64,000 bases of DNA from Exophiala sp. HKRS030 (GCA_023897205.1 JAHWDD010000001.1:434001-498000), one strand, 5' to 3'; shown: positions 34,012 through 44,559, numbered from the stretch's first letter. Notes: a model not told the origin generated them from the sequence alone. Numbers and translations: made by a program.

Positions 34012-34978
34012 GATTTGTTGTTGTTGGTGGTGTTGTTGGAAGTAACTGGGTTCCGTCCCGGCTTTTGGCTAAGGAAAGGAATAGCGTTTGCTAAGTTGAT
34101 ATGCTGGAGAGATGAGATGCTGAAGAACTTACTGCACTTCTCAAAGTTGTTGATTGCTGTGAATTTATCTTTCATAACATCTCATCAACAGTAACACATA
34201 TCAATCTCCTGAGTGATGCTATCCTCATGATGGGTCAATTCCATGCTGTGTAGACCTCGAAAGTTCGTCCGACGGCTGGCCGGACGAAATTCGTCCGATG
34301 GAAGATGGGCAAGTGCTGAGTCATTTTCCTTGTGAACAACACTCTCTGTGCAAGTATAACTCACCTTAGTCCTTACGACGCTGGGCAGAGTTTGAATTTA
34401 TGTTGTTTTTACGGGACACCAGGCCATGTTGAGGAGGTGTTGGATGTCATGACAATCGCTTGGGTTGGTCAGCGATGGAGACGTCTCGCAAGGTCTGCCC
34501 TCTGAGCCACACCCACTCACACCACGCATCCACGAAATTCCGGCAATAGATACATTCCTCGTCTGAAGATACATCCAGGTTTCGGACTCCATGATTCCAG
34601 TATCTCTGACCAAGGTTGACGTGTATGTATCATGAGAAGCATACATGTTGCGAGAGAAGATTTCGAGTATCGATGACCCCATGGGCGACGACTTGAGAGG
34701 CACCATGGACTCTACCAGAGGCTGCACAAGGTACAATATGGAGTCTGGACTTTGACTGAATGCATATGGAATCAACATTCGTATACAGGTCATAACTGGT
34801 AAAGCAGACTTTTGAATATCGATACACTTAACTGAGTCACCTGAGATTTGCCCCCAAACACCAACACAGAATTCGAACCTTGCAATTTGGGTATAATACA
34901 CATTCTCCCTCTCTTCCCTTTTTTTCTCCTTTGCCTTATCATTGCCTCATTCATAACACGCACAAAGGTCAATATTGT
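34012..34978. other. Spacer, with inverted repeat
   Basis: 967 bp. A TTCGTCCG/CGGACGAA inverted repeat sits at 34264-34288 with a third copy just after. An open minus frame at 34398-34901 (167 codons) has no recognisable domain, and Met- and Ser-rich composition without coding-like order; I left it out as a gene. Confidence 0.45.
34264..34297. repeat. 8-bp inverted repeat TTCGTCCG / CGGACGAA with third copy
   Basis: TTCGTCCG at 34264-34271 and its exact reverse complement CGGACGAA at 34281-34288 enclose a 9-base loop. TTCGTCCG recurs at 34290-34297. A stem-loop is possible, or this is a transposon footprint or binding site. Confidence 0.7.
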
Positions 34979-35374
34979 TTATGCCTTGCTGTCTTTTTCG
35001 ACACTGTCTTCAAATTCCACAGCTTCTTCAACAATCTGATCAGTCAGTCCGGGGACAGTCACGTCTGGGAGGTATTTGCTATGACTTTCGCGGTGAGTGG
35101 CAGGCCCGACCATGAACTTGTGAGCCTTGTCAGTGAGATCGTCAGTCAAGCCTGGTCCGGTGCCTTTGGCGGTCCGCATAAAGTCATGAGCAGCTGTTGC
35201 CGCCTCGTCAGTGACTCCGCTGCTGGAGCGACGGATCGTGCCCGCCATGAAGTCGTGTGCCGATTTAGCAACGTCATCAGAGATACCGCTGCTTGAGCGA
35301 CGGTGGGTGCCACCCATGGGAGTAGTAGTAGCAGCAGCTGCAGCGGTAGCTGGCACACCTTGTTTGGAAGTCAT
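34979..35374 (-). CDS. Hypothetical protein with three tandem AHDFM-type repeats (131 residues)
   Basis: Single exon, 131 residues. Three imperfect repeats of about 30 residues run through the middle: SGISDDVAKSAHDFMAGT, SGVTDEAATAAHDFMRTA, and PGLTDDLTDKAHKFMVGP. A fourth, weaker unit (PGLTDQIVEEAVEFED) lies near the end. Each unit has G-(I/V/L)-(S/T)-D-(D/E), a run of Ala/Lys, and an aromatic-Met pair, compatible with short amphipathic helices. The first two are preceded by RRSSSG. The protein is hydrophilic with no signal peptide or membrane segment. I do not recognise a named family. It could act as a scaffold or stress-related disordered protein, but this is speculation. Confidence 0.6.
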   Translation of the reverse strand: MTSKQGVPATAAAAATTTPMGGTHRRSSSGISDDVAKSAHDFMAGTIRRSSSGVTDEAATAAHDFMRTAKGTGPGLTDDLTDKAHKFMVGPATHRESHSKYLPDVTVPGLTDQIVEEAVEFEDSVEKDSKA

Positions 35375-36638
35375 TGTGTGATACGTAGGTTTGGATGGTA
35401 GGGAAGGGATATTGGTAGGAATACGAGTAGCGTTGTCTTAGAAGCAAAAGGTTTTCAATCTCACTGGCTTTTTTTTGATTCACAGCAGATGGATTTGAAG
35501 CTCCCAGGATGAAGTCAGCGCAGGACAAAGCTGTATGTAATGAGTATATATGTCGTATGAGCGGCATCCGGAGGGGTTCGTGTCGTGTGCCCTTTCCGGT
35601 CCAGGGGTCGTCGGCGAACGCGGGGTTGCTCTCTGTGCCCTCGTGTTGGAACTGGCAATGAGCGGCGTGACATGGGTGTAGCCATTCAATCATTCGCCCT
35701 GAGAGAAGATGGGTGGTGTGAGTGGGAAAATGCATCTCTTGATGACGTGAATTCTACTCAATCGACCTAGAGCAGCGCATTCTTGATTTAGTCGCTCTCA
35801 TAGTAGACTTACTACCCATACAGTTGGAGTTTCTCGGGACCTTGCTAGAATGAGTGTTTTTAGGGACAACAGAAGTCCTTACTCCTCCCATCGTGATCGG
35901 CATCGTGGTGAATGTCGCAGCAGTGGTCAATCCTGCATTTACACACCATCTCGCCCTGCAATTATGATGGTCAATCGCGATGAGTGATGGCCTTGATGGC
36001 TACTTCTAGCTCGGGACGAATTAAAGGGAGCCTTAAACGAATCCTACAGCTTAAAAAACGAGGCCCAGAGATTTCCCGAAGTACAAACGGATCCTTTCTC
36101 ATTTTACTCAGTCCGTCATGTTCGGAAGATCATGAGCATCAGGACATGATGCGACCTCACCATGTGCCATCTGGCTCTCGGACTACAGCCCTAACATCCG
36201 AAAAGATACAACCTAAATCTTGTTACCGATGGATACACTGTTTTCAAATTCCTCCATCTAGGGATGGCTTGAGGCCACCCATGATCTTCGATCCAAAGGT
36301 CCCCTCAGCGCAGCGTTTCTACCGACTCGTCTCTAGTTCCGTGTACTCGCAATAATGGCAGAGCCTATCGGGCCTCTGACACTCTCAATACTGACCTCGA
36401 CCACGGAACATACAGCTTCGGAGCAACCGCCAGAAATGTCGAGGTTCAAGACGATCGGCCCGAGCCAAGCATCTCGTTTACAGAAGCTGATGTGTGGAAT
36501 GGCAACGGCCACCTCGTGATGACATATCCAGATGATCCAAGGTCATGTATAAAGAGGCCTGGAAGTTTGTAGGTTTCTTCTTTCGAATGACTTTCAATTT
36601 GCACAATTTTTGGTCTGAGGGAGCAAACTTCATCCAAA
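35375..36638. other. Spacer containing a possible coding relic
   Basis: 1.26 kb between the three-repeat gene (-) and the amidohydrolase (+), so it holds both promoters. Near 36287-36572 a plus-strand frame without an ATG has protein-like composition; it is listed separately. Confidence 0.4.
36287..36572 (+). pseudogene. Possible coding relic without a start codon
   Basis: A plus frame from just after a TGA to a TAG at 36572 reads NNGRAYRASDTLNTDLDH, GTYSFGATARNVEVQDD and WNGNGHLVMTYPDDP, which looks like real protein. It has no in-frame ATG, and upstream the frame is broken by several stops. Adjacent frames carry further protein-like bits near 36100-36290. This fits a decayed gene, but a single exon of an unresolved gene is also possible. 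The family is not recognised. Confidence 0.28.
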
Positions 36639-38067
36639 ATGACCTCCTTTGCCATCACCAACGTTCGTATCTTCGATGGGGAAAATGTCCTAGAAGATGC
36701 CGATGTCCTCGTGGAAGATGGCATCATCAAACAGGTTGGACATGGCTTGAACCCAAGCAACCTCCCAAATATCTCGATGCCCGGCCACACATTACTCCCA
36801 GGCCTCATTGATGCGCATTCCCACCCTGACCGCGAGGTCAAGATGTTGGAGCAGTCGTACCGATTTGGCATAACCACACTTATGGACATGCACAATGTGC
36901 ACGAAAACGCGGTGCAGTTGAAGACATGGGCACAAGAGAGAAAGGACATTCCCGACATAAAAAGTTGCCACTATGCTGCAACGGTAAAGAATGGTTGGCC
37001 AGCTTGGGTGGAAATGAAGTTGCCCGGTATTGAAGTAAGTACTTACGAATTGATCAAGAGACGAAGGCATTGAAGGTGAAAGTGTGCCCTGGTAAAGCGC
37101 TCCAAGCTGACCGTTCTTTTATTTGCACGCACCAGCCTGCCCGCTTCGAGGATTATCCAAATGTCAACAGCGAGGAAGCGGCCGAGGCTTACATCCAGAA
37201 AGCAATCGAAGGCAAGTATGACTACATCAAATTGATGCACGAAGATGGACGGGCTCTCGGGATCCCTGAGGGTCAAATTTCAAAACCTACGGAGGCTGTG
37301 CAAGAAGCCGTCGTCCGGGCGGCGCATCAACGAGGTTTCAAGGTCGTCGCGCATGCCTTGTCACTTGAAGACACCCGCCAAGTATTGAGGGCCGGCGTCG
37401 ACGGCATGGCTCACACATTCTTCGACGAGCCCATGACCCCCGAAATGATCGAGCTCCACAAGCGCAACAATGTCTGGGTCAATCCGACCCTGGCATGTTT
37501 AGGAGCTCTGACGGGCGATGCGCTAGATATATCCAAGCAATTCTCCGAGGACGAACGAGTCAAGAATAAATTGTCAACGGGGGACGTTGAACTCATGCAC
37601 CACTGTTTACATTTGAAGGCCCCCGGTGCAAAGTGGGAATACGCCATTGACAACGTCCGCCAGCTCAGAGATGCCGGCCTCAACATCATTTGGTAAGCTT
37701 TTGCTGTGTGCCCACTGCCTTGCGTCAAAACTTGGTTTCTGGAACCGTAGCTAATGCTTCTGAACGATACAGTGGTTCTGACGCGGCGCCGGGAGCTCCG
37801 GGGTCCGTCTTTGGTGTCAATCTACACATTGAGATGTATTTGCTCGCGGAGAAAGCAGGGATGCCAACCCAAGAAGTCCTGAGAGGTGCGACGAGCTTGA
37901 CGGCCGACCTGTTCGGGTGGAACGATAGAGGTAGGATAGCAGAGGGTCTGAAGGCCGACTTGCTTCTCGTCGAAGGAAATCCTCTGAGTAACATCACGGA
38001 CACCTTGAACATCAAAGGGATATGGAGAGACGGTGTCAAGTTCCAGGGTCACCAGGGATTTTCTTAG
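36639..38067 (+). CDS. Metal-dependent amidohydrolase family protein
   Basis: Three exons: 36639-37034, 37136-37692 and 37773-38067, joined over 101-bp and 80-bp introns in phase, giving 415 residues. The amidohydrolase (imidazolonepropionase-like) fold shows the H-x-H metal site in LLPGLIDAHSHPD (H60, H62), a metal-bridging Lys candidate in YDYIKLMHEDG, HALSLEDTRQ and AHTFFDEP histidines, and the GSDAAPG aspartate late in the barrel. The C-terminal beta-sandwich motif GLKADLLLVEGNPL is also typical. It should hydrolyse an amide or C-N bond using one or two Zn ions; the substrate is not predictable. No signal peptide is seen, so it is cytosolic. The second intron splits the GSDA aspartate region. 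Neighbours offer no pathway clue. Confidence 0.88.
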
Positions 38068-38677
38068 TCCTAGGTACCTAGATCCTAGATAGGTAGCTAC
38101 ATAATGCGTGTTTGATATTCGATCCTTGTTTGTTCTGTATCTTACACCAATAGATGCTTCTCTCTCTCAGAACAAATGGTCGAATGAAGGTACGGTATGT
38201 CCCAAGTCTTTACCCACTTTTCCTAGTTCAACAAGGCGACAGTGGAATGAACTGCGACCCTACTCGAAGCGAAGTCGGATTCCAAGAGACTATATCCCGT
38301 ACATTTATTGCTCTTTTTTTTTCTCTAGAAAAAATACGATTCTAGCTTGTCTTCGGAGGTTGTGTTTTATTTTAATGGTGCTTCGGAGCAAACTTCAGTT
38401 CAAGGTGGTGTAGTCGATTTGCTCGGCCCGAAGGCATATACAATCAACTGGACAGGTACTGAGTATACTTATTCACGATAAAGCTTCGGATGTTGACATT
38501 TGCTTTCAATGGCTCGGAAGTAAGTCACCAAAAATGCTGATTACACTTTGAAATAAATGTCATCATGTACATTTTGATAGGTTACGTCCGAAGGAGTCTA
38601 CGTTAGGTGGCTAGTCTCAGAGAAGGGTTCGAGTAACCATCAAGTTTTTTGCTCCGTAATGAACATTGCCCGTGTCT
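38068..38677. other. Convergent spacer, no gene seen
   Basis: 610 bp between the amidohydrolase and the TAP-like peptidase, both ending here. T-runs near 38308-38345. No protein-like frame. Confidence 0.5.
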
Positions 38678-40549
38678 TCAAGAATCGACACCCCAAGGAC
38701 TCTTGACATCTTTGCAGACCACACCGGGCGGTGGCAATGTACCGTTTGCAAAAAACCGTTTCAGGATCCCGTGTGCGCACACGCCGGCGTTCCCAGTGCC
38801 ACAACAATGTCCCGGGGTGTCTTGCGTCAAGACCACACTTCCTTGGTGCTTTTCGGACATCTTGACGGCGTTACCCACGGGAGTGACGGGGTCGGCAGTA
38901 TTGCCAACGAAGAGCAACGGACTCGCTCGCTCGTCATAGTCACTTAGGTTCGAACCGAATGGGCCCGTGAACCGATTTCTCGACGCCGGTCGAACCGACT
39001 CGGGCCAATGGACGCAGTACATTGGGATCTCGGCCCAGAGAGGTCCGATTATGGGTGATTGAGATTCTAGCAAGTTGACACGTTCTGTAAGAAACTTTTC
39101 CTTGGTCCATGAAGTGAGGTCGTCTCCGTCGCCGTCGCCGCACAAGACAGAGATGCCCGCTTCGAGTTGCCACGGGTATCCTGGTACGTATGGTTCGGAT
39201 GACTCGGACATCTGGCCCATCATCTGTTGGTGTCCGGGCAATGGGTTATGATCGAAACCCAGAGGCGTAGCAGCGGAGGGCGTGAACTCGCCATCGCCAG
39301 ATGAGCCATTTGTATTGCGGAACATGTCTGCTGCGGACTCAACAAGAGTAAAAAATCCTTGTGCGTCTCCCTCGAGCAACAAACGGAGACTGACTGCCAA
39401 CAATGGCCAATACTCGTTCGGAAAGTACAAAGCCACGTGGATGCCGGCTCTGAGTTGGTGATAGGTGATCATGGCTAAGTTTCCATTCACTAAGAGAGGC
39501 AGGGGGTCATCTATTAATCCAAATAAAAACTCTTCGACCCTGCTTTGAATGTCGACGTGGCTTGTGGTGGTGACGTCGAAGAGAGCGCACCTAGGACCTG
39601 CCTCGAAGCAGTATTGGAAGAACTTTGTCCATGTTTGGTTGTTGTTCTGTAAGTTGGTCGTCCATCCTGTGGCCGCATAATCGTCTGCATCGACAACGCC
39701 GTCCAGTACTATTCGGCCGATGCGCTCGGGGAACATGGACGCAAAGGTATTTCCGAGGTACGTCCCATAACTCAAGCCCCAGTAATTGAGCAGTGGGACG
39801 GGGCTGTGGTCGTTTCCAAGAGGAATCTGATGGATGTCCGATGCAGACATTTTTGTGGAACTTAGCTGCTTTGACAGATGAGCATCGACCTGGTCGATGA
39901 TTTCCACCATGTCGTGAGCCACGAGAGCAGTGCTGACGAATTGATGGATGTTGGTTCCGTCGCCAAAGTCACCGTTCTGAGCTGAAGTGCACAGTTGGCC
40001 CAGTCCTCTGTCGATGTTCCATTTAACATTCAGGGCTTGAGGATCCGAGATAATATCGCCGACATCCAGAGCGAGCGTCTCAACAACTGTCCGATAAAGA
40101 TCATCTGCAAAGCATGCCGTTGAGGGCGTCGAGAATTTCATGCCTCGAGGATCGAACGACAGGATCTCGAAATGCTTGTGGGAGTCGACCACGCTCTGGA
40201 GTGATTTGGCTGAACGCAAAAGAATGTCAATGCCAGATCCACCCGGGCCACCAGGATTGATTACGATTGTGCCGCCGAACGACGCGTCTGTTACATCGAC
40301 GGCGGCGGGGAGGCGTGCAATTGCAATTGAGGCACGATTGGGGTTGGACAGATTGGTCCAGTCAAGAGGTACCTCCAACCTGGCGCACTCGAAGAATTCG
40401 TAGCATTGGACGTATTCCAGCTCTGCAGAAGGCTTCACAAGTGTCCAGTCGAAGTAGCCATCAGAAGAGTAGTAAGGCGTCGTTGTGGCTAGGGTCGAGA
40501 CGATGAGGGCACCAAAGGCCGCACTGAGGGTGCCGAAACCAAGTAACAT
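38678..40549 (-). CDS. Secreted TAP-like serine peptidase, alpha/beta-hydrolase fold
   Basis: Single exon, 623 residues. The first about 22 residues form a hydrophobic signal peptide (MLLGFGTLSAAFGALIVSTL). The hydrolase core contains the oxyanion motif NPGGPGGSG (98-105), DPRGMKFSTPS, and the nucleophile elbow GLSYGTYLG with Ser260. The C-terminal TAP-like domain begins near SPLLFVGNTADPVTP and ends with DTPGHCCGTG, providing the Asp and His. Such enzymes cleave N-terminal tri- or dipeptides (family S33, as in bacterial tripeptidyl aminopeptidases), so an extracellular peptide-scavenging role is inferred. Multiple N-x-S/T sites fit secretion. The product is longer than bacterial relatives because of a long middle insertion. 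Neighbours are unrelated. Confidence 0.88.
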   Translation of the reverse strand: MLLGFGTLSAAFGALIVSTLATTTPYYSSDGYFDWTLVKPSAELEYVQCYEFFECARLEVPLDWTNLSNPNRASIAIARLPAAVDVTDASFGGTIVINPGGPGGSGIDILLRSAKSLQSVVDSHKHFEILSFDPRGMKFSTPSTACFADDLYRTVVETLALDVGDIISDPQALNVKWNIDRGLGQLCTSAQNGDFGDGTNIHQFVSTALVAHDMVEIIDQVDAHLSKQLSSTKMSASDIHQIPLGNDHSPVPLLNYWGLSYGTYLGNTFASMFPERIGRIVLDGVVDADDYAATGWTTNLQNNNQTWTKFFQYCFEAGPRCALFDVTTTSHVDIQSRVEEFLFGLIDDPLPLLVNGNLAMITYHQLRAGIHVALYFPNEYWPLLAVSLRLLLEGDAQGFFTLVESAADMFRNTNGSSGDGEFTPSAATPLGFDHNPLPGHQQMMGQMSESSEPYVPGYPWQLEAGISVLCGDGDGDDLTSWTKEKFLTERVNLLESQSPIIGPLWAEIPMYCVHWPESVRPASRNRFTGPFGSNLSDYDERASPLLFVGNTADPVTPVGNAVKMSEKHQGSVVLTQDTPGHCCGTGNAGVCAHGILKRFFANGTLPPPGVVCKDVKSPWGVDS

Positions 40550-41130
40550 TGTTCCTAGCTAAATCGCCTGAGTCCTTGGTTGCTATCTGATATGGCGTTC
40601 GCCGGGAGTAAATGAGGTTGTCTTTAAACGAGACGGACTTCAACGGTGGGTGAGGTAGAAGTACCGGTGAGTGTAGAAACCAACTTTCAAGGCCACCTAC
40701 ATTGTTAGCAGGATCACCATACCATGCCCTTTGAGGAAGCTCTATCAGTGTAGAGTTCAACGGTGTCCACGAGAAAGGTACGCAACTCATACGAAAAGCG
40801 ACTTCCAGGTGACACGGAGGAAGTAGGCATCACAGTATTCTGAGATACGAATACGACACTTAGATTTGCCGTACCGAGTTAAATGCCGCCGCTTTATCTC
40901 GCCGTGTCTACTGTAAAAGTGTCTGCATTATCGATGACGGCAACGCGTTTCTTCGACTGAGGCACGCGGTCTTTGTCAGCGTTGATGGAATACTGCTACT
41001 GTACTAGAACATCCCAATGATACTGAGTTGACTCTGGATCAAAAGACACACGTCGAGATGATGAGTCGCAAATTTCAAGACAGCAAGGTGAAGGCGACGT
41101 AACAAACATGCTCGCCATCAGGTTAGGACA
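40550..41130. other. Divergent promoter region of peptidase and DNA polymerase eta
   Basis: 580 bp between opposite start codons. No gene-like frame or repeat was seen. Confidence 0.45.
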
Positions 41131-43125
41131 ATGTCGTCCTCTCAGCCCTTCCAACCATCCTCCCCTTTAGCAGGCGGCAAAAGGAGAAAGTCCCGTTTCA
41201 CATACAAGCATCTTCACTTGCTCGGCCAGTCTTCCACGACGTGCCCATTGAGAGTCATCGCTTTGATCGACTATGACGCCTTTTACGCCCAGTGTGAAAT
41301 GGTACGGCTAGGTGTGGTCGAGTCTCAACCTCTTGCCGTTCAACAATGGCAAGGTCTCATTGCCATCAACTATCCGGCTCGCGAGTATGGGTTGAGTCGA
41401 CATGTCCCCATCACCGAAGCGAAAGCAAAGTGTCCCGAGATTGTGATCCAGCATGTTGCCACCTGGAGAGAAGGCGACACCAAGTGGGCTTATCGAGACG
41501 ACGCGGCCAGCCATATTCAAACAGACAAAGTGTCCCTGGACCCGTATCGTCTTGAATCTAGAAAGTCTCTGGCACTGGTCAAAGAGATACTACCACCACC
41601 ACCTATCCAGAAAGTTGAAAAGGCCAGCATCGATGAGGTCTTCCTCGATTTGTCTGCACAGATCCATCAGATACTTCTCGAAAGATACCCCGAACTCAAG
41701 TACGCGCCATACGATGACCCGACCGAGCACCTGCCACTACCGCCATCAACCGCTCTGGACTGGCAAGCCGACGCTCTTGTCGACCTCGACTCGGCAGAAA
41801 CTGAAGATGACGACCCGGATTGGGATGATGTGGCCATGAACATTGGGTCCGAAATTGTCCGCGGTGTGCGTGCCACCATCCGTGAAAGGCTCAAATACAC
41901 TTGCTCGGCTGGTGTGGCGCGCAACAAGATGATGGCGAAACTAGGTGCCGGATACAGGAAGCCCAATCAGCAGACGATCGTGCGAAATCGAGCCGTGCAG
42001 CATTTCCTGTCGGGCTACAAGTTTACCAAAATCCGTAACTTGGGTGGTAAGCTTGGGGATCAAGTGGTGGACACGTTCAACACCGACGAGGTCACCGAAC
42101 TACTCAAGATTCCCCTTGAACAGCTCAAGTCGAAAATGGGGGAAGAGACGGGGACGTGGCTGTATGGGACCATTCGCGGTGAAGACCATAGCGAAGTCAG
42201 CTCCCGAACACAGATCAAATCCATGTTGTCGGCAAAATCCTTTAGACCAAGCATCAACACCACGGATCAAGCGAACAAGTGGCTGCGCATCTTTGTGGCG
42301 GACATTTACGCCCGGCTCGTCGAGGAAGGTGTCCTGGAGAATAAGAGAAGACCGAAGACGATAACCCTGCATCATCGTCAGGGCGGGCAAACAAAATCGA
42401 AGCAGTTGCCGATCCCCTCGGGCAAGAAGATCGACGAGACTATCCTGTTTGAGCTCGCAAAGACACTACTCGGGCAGGTGGTCGTCGACGGCCGGGCGTG
42501 GCCGTGCGCCAACCTCTCCCTCAGTGTCGGAGGATTCGAAGAAGGCGTGGCTGGTAACAAGGGCATCGACATGTTTTTGTTGAAAGGTGAAGAGGCCAAA
42601 GCTGCCATCGAAGCACCGTCTCGAAGTAACACTACGACACCCAATATCGAAGATTTGATACCAGCCAAGCGTCGAAGACTCAACGACGCTCCTACTAACA
42701 TTGCTCGCTTCTTCGCAAAGGGCGAAAGCACAGAGGAAGCTAGCGAATCTGCCGACGAAGATATTGTAGCGCAGGAGCATCATCTCGAAGCGAACAACGA
42801 CGGCAATGGCAACGGCGACGAGGTCTACCACGACGAAGGACCCGACCAACACCTCACTCACGCCATGCAAGAACGAGACATCGCCACCTACTTTTGTCAG
42901 GAGTGTCAAAAGTCCATCAACGAACCCGATCGTGGCGAGCATGAAGACTGGCATTTTGCCAAACAACTCCAGGCTCAAGACGCGCCTGCCGTAACAGGGC
43001 CAAGCAATAGTCGCCCCCCCGGCCCCTTGCACACAAATAAGACGAAACGAGGAGGCACAGGATCAAACAGTCGAGGTCGAGGGTCGAAACCAGAAAAGGG
43101 CCAGAGTCGACTTGCTTTTGGATAG
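41131..43125 (+). CDS. rad30: DNA polymerase eta (Rad30 family)
   Basis: Single exon, 664 residues. Y-family polymerase: palm motif ALIDYDAFYAQCE (metal Asp47, D49), LAVQQWQGLIAINYPAREYG (finger domain), then KASIDEVFLDLS with the catalytic D168/E169, as in eta rather than kappa or iota. The insertion LPPSTALDWQADALVDLDSAETEDDDPDWD and VARNKMMAKLGAGYRKPNQQT (thumb helix-hairpin) follow. A C2H2 UBZ finger lies at about 585-612 (FCQECQK then EHEDWH). The extreme C-terminus QSRLAFG resembles a weak PCNA-interacting motif. It should bypass UV dimers in translesion synthesis, recruited by ubiquitylated PCNA. Length and domain order are normal. It ends 138 bp from the convergent isovaleryl-CoA dehydrogenase gene. 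Confidence 0.95.
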   Translation: MSSSQPFQPSSPLAGGKRRKSRFTYKHLHLLGQSSTTCPLRVIALIDYDAFYAQCEMVRLGVVESQPLAVQQWQGLIAINYPAREYGLSRHVPITEAKAKCPEIVIQHVATWREGDTKWAYRDDAASHIQTDKVSLDPYRLESRKSLALVKEILPPPPIQKVEKASIDEVFLDLSAQIHQILLERYPELKYAPYDDPTEHLPLPPSTALDWQADALVDLDSAETEDDDPDWDDVAMNIGSEIVRGVRATIRERLKYTCSAGVARNKMMAKLGAGYRKPNQQTIVRNRAVQHFLSGYKFTKIRNLGGKLGDQVVDTFNTDEVTELLKIPLEQLKSKMGEETGTWLYGTIRGEDHSEVSSRTQIKSMLSAKSFRPSINTTDQANKWLRIFVADIYARLVEEGVLENKRRPKTITLHHRQGGQTKSKQLPIPSGKKIDETILFELAKTLLGQVVVDGRAWPCANLSLSVGGFEEGVAGNKGIDMFLLKGEEAKAAIEAPSRSNTTTPNIEDLIPAKRRRLNDAPTNIARFFAKGESTEEASESADEDIVAQEHHLEANNDGNGNGDEVYHDEGPDQHLTHAMQERDIATYFCQECQKSINEPDRGEHEDWHFAKQLQAQDAPAVTGPSNSRPPGPLHTNKTKRGGTGSNSRGRGSKPEKGQSRLAFG

Positions 43126-43263
43126 TTTTCGTCTCCATTTTGGTTGAGATTTTGGGTATCACACACCTTACAACAAGTATTCCAAGATGTTTTGCAACAT
43201 ACAATGACTTTATGTCTCTTGGAGCGATGATTTTTTTTTTCTTTCATTTTCCTAAACCAAACC

Positions 43264-44559
43264 CTACATAGCTTGATCTTTGTACTCCTTATTAAACGCC
43301 CTCCCAATGACCATCCTCCGGATTTCACTCGTACCCGCGCCAATCTCATACAGCTTCGCGTCCCTGAGTAACCTTCCGGCGGGGATCTCGTTGACATAAC
43401 CGTTTCCGCCCATCAATTGTATGGCGTCGAGGCCGCACTCGGTGGCCCGCTCGGCGGCGTACAAGATGGCGCCCGCGCAATCCTGCGTCCGAATCTCCCC
43501 TTCCTCATCCACCTTGCGGGCCGTCTCGTACGTGTAAGCCCTACTGGCCTGCAATTTCGTGTACATGTCGGCCAATTTCCCCTGGATCAACTGGTTGTGG
43601 GCGATGGGGGTGTCGAACTGTTTCCGCTGGTGCGTGTACGGCAGCACGAGGTCCAGACACGCCTGCATGATGCCCAAGGGTCCGGCGCTGAGGACGAGCC
43701 TCTCGAGGTCGAGACCTTCCATAAGAACGGTGACGCCCTTGTTGACCTCACCGAGGATGTTCTCTGTGGGTACGAAGACGTCCTCGAAGACCAGCTCGCC
43801 AGTGTTGGAGCCTCGCATGCCGAGCTTGTCCAACTTCCTCGCCACACTGAAGCCGGTAAATTCTTTTTCCACGATAAATGCCGTGATGCCCTTGCTCTTC
43901 CTCTCGGGCTCCGTCTTGGCGTAGACGACGATGTAGTCGGCGTCGGGCCCGTTGGTGATCCACATCTTGGTCCCATTGAGTTTGTACCCTCCGTCCACCT
44001 TCTTGGCCGTCGTCTTCATGCTCACCACGTCGCTGCCAGCAGAGTGTTCGGACATGGCGAGCGCGCCGACCTTGTCGCCCGAGATCAGGCCCGGGAGGAT
44101 GCGCTCCTTTTGGTCCTTGCTGCCGTTCAGGCACAGTTGGTTCACGCAGAGTTGCGAGTGCGCCGCGTAAGAGAGGGCGATCGACGCCGACGCCCGGCTG
44201 AGCTCCTCGAGGATCACGCAGTGTGCCTGGTAGCCCATGGAGAGGCCGCCGTATTCTTCGTCCGCCGTAGGTCCCAGGAATCCGGCCTCGCCCAGCTTCT
44301 TCCACATTTCATTTGGGAACTCGTTCGACGAGTCTGTCCGCGCGGCCGTCTCTTCGGGGATCTCGCGCCGCGTGAATTCCTGCACGCGCTCGCGGAGTTC
44401 GTATAAGTCTTCTCTCGACGGCGGGGTGAAGCCGCTTGGGTGCTTCGATTTCGATGTCGAGGCTAACCTGACGGTCGTGTGAGGGCAGAGGACCCGAGGG
44501 GCATAGTGGGCGAGGTGAGCCGTCGGCCGGGCTATTCGAGGGAGGAGGGAGGATGCCAT
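43264..44559 (-). CDS. ivdA: Isovaleryl-CoA dehydrogenase, mitochondrial
   Basis: Single exon, 431 residues. The first about 40 residues are an Arg/Ser/Ala-rich mitochondrial targeting peptide ([20 protein letters not shown]). Acyl-CoA dehydrogenase domains follow: [20 protein letters not shown] (N-terminal), [13 protein letters not shown] (FAD-binding), [20 protein letters not shown] (middle), and [18 protein letters not shown], where the Glu corresponds to the catalytic base that in isovaleryl-CoA dehydrogenase sits in this helix rather than near the C-terminus. The C-terminal [11 protein letters not shown] and [12 protein letters not shown] motifs are also typical. It oxidises isovaleryl-CoA to 3-methylcrotonyl-CoA in leucine catabolism, passing electrons to ETF. 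Family assignment is strong. It is convergent with DNA polymerase eta. Confidence 0.93.
   Translation of the reverse strand: MASSLLPRIARPTAHLAHYAPRVLCPHTTVRLASTSKSKHPSGFTPPSREDLYELRERVQEFTRREIPEETAARTDSSNEFPNEMWKKLGEAGFLGPTADEEYGGLSMGYQAHCVILEELSRASASIALSYAAHSQLCVNQLCLNGSKDQKERILPGLISGDKVGALAMSEHSAGSDVVSMKTTAKKVDGGYKLNGTKMWITNGPDADYIVVYAKTEPERKSKGITAFIVEKEFTGFSVARKLDKLGMRGSNTGELVFEDVFVPTENILGEVNKGVTVLMEGLDLERLVLSAGPLGIMQACLDLVLPYTHQRKQFDTPIAHNQLIQGKLADMYTKLQASRAYTYETARKVDEEGEIRTQDCAGAILYAAERATECGLDAIQLMGGNGYVNEIPAGRLLRDAKLYEIGAGTSEIRRMVIGRAFNKEYKDQAM

Noticed and set aside
34398..34901. Minus-strand ORF of 167 codons
   Set aside because: No recognisable motif and no splice-supported neighbours; long chance ORFs occur elsewhere in this window.
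43417..44406. Plus-strand ORF of 329 codons opposite isovaleryl-CoA dehydrogenase
   Set aside because: Antisense shadow; the minus-strand product is a complete acyl-CoA dehydrogenase.
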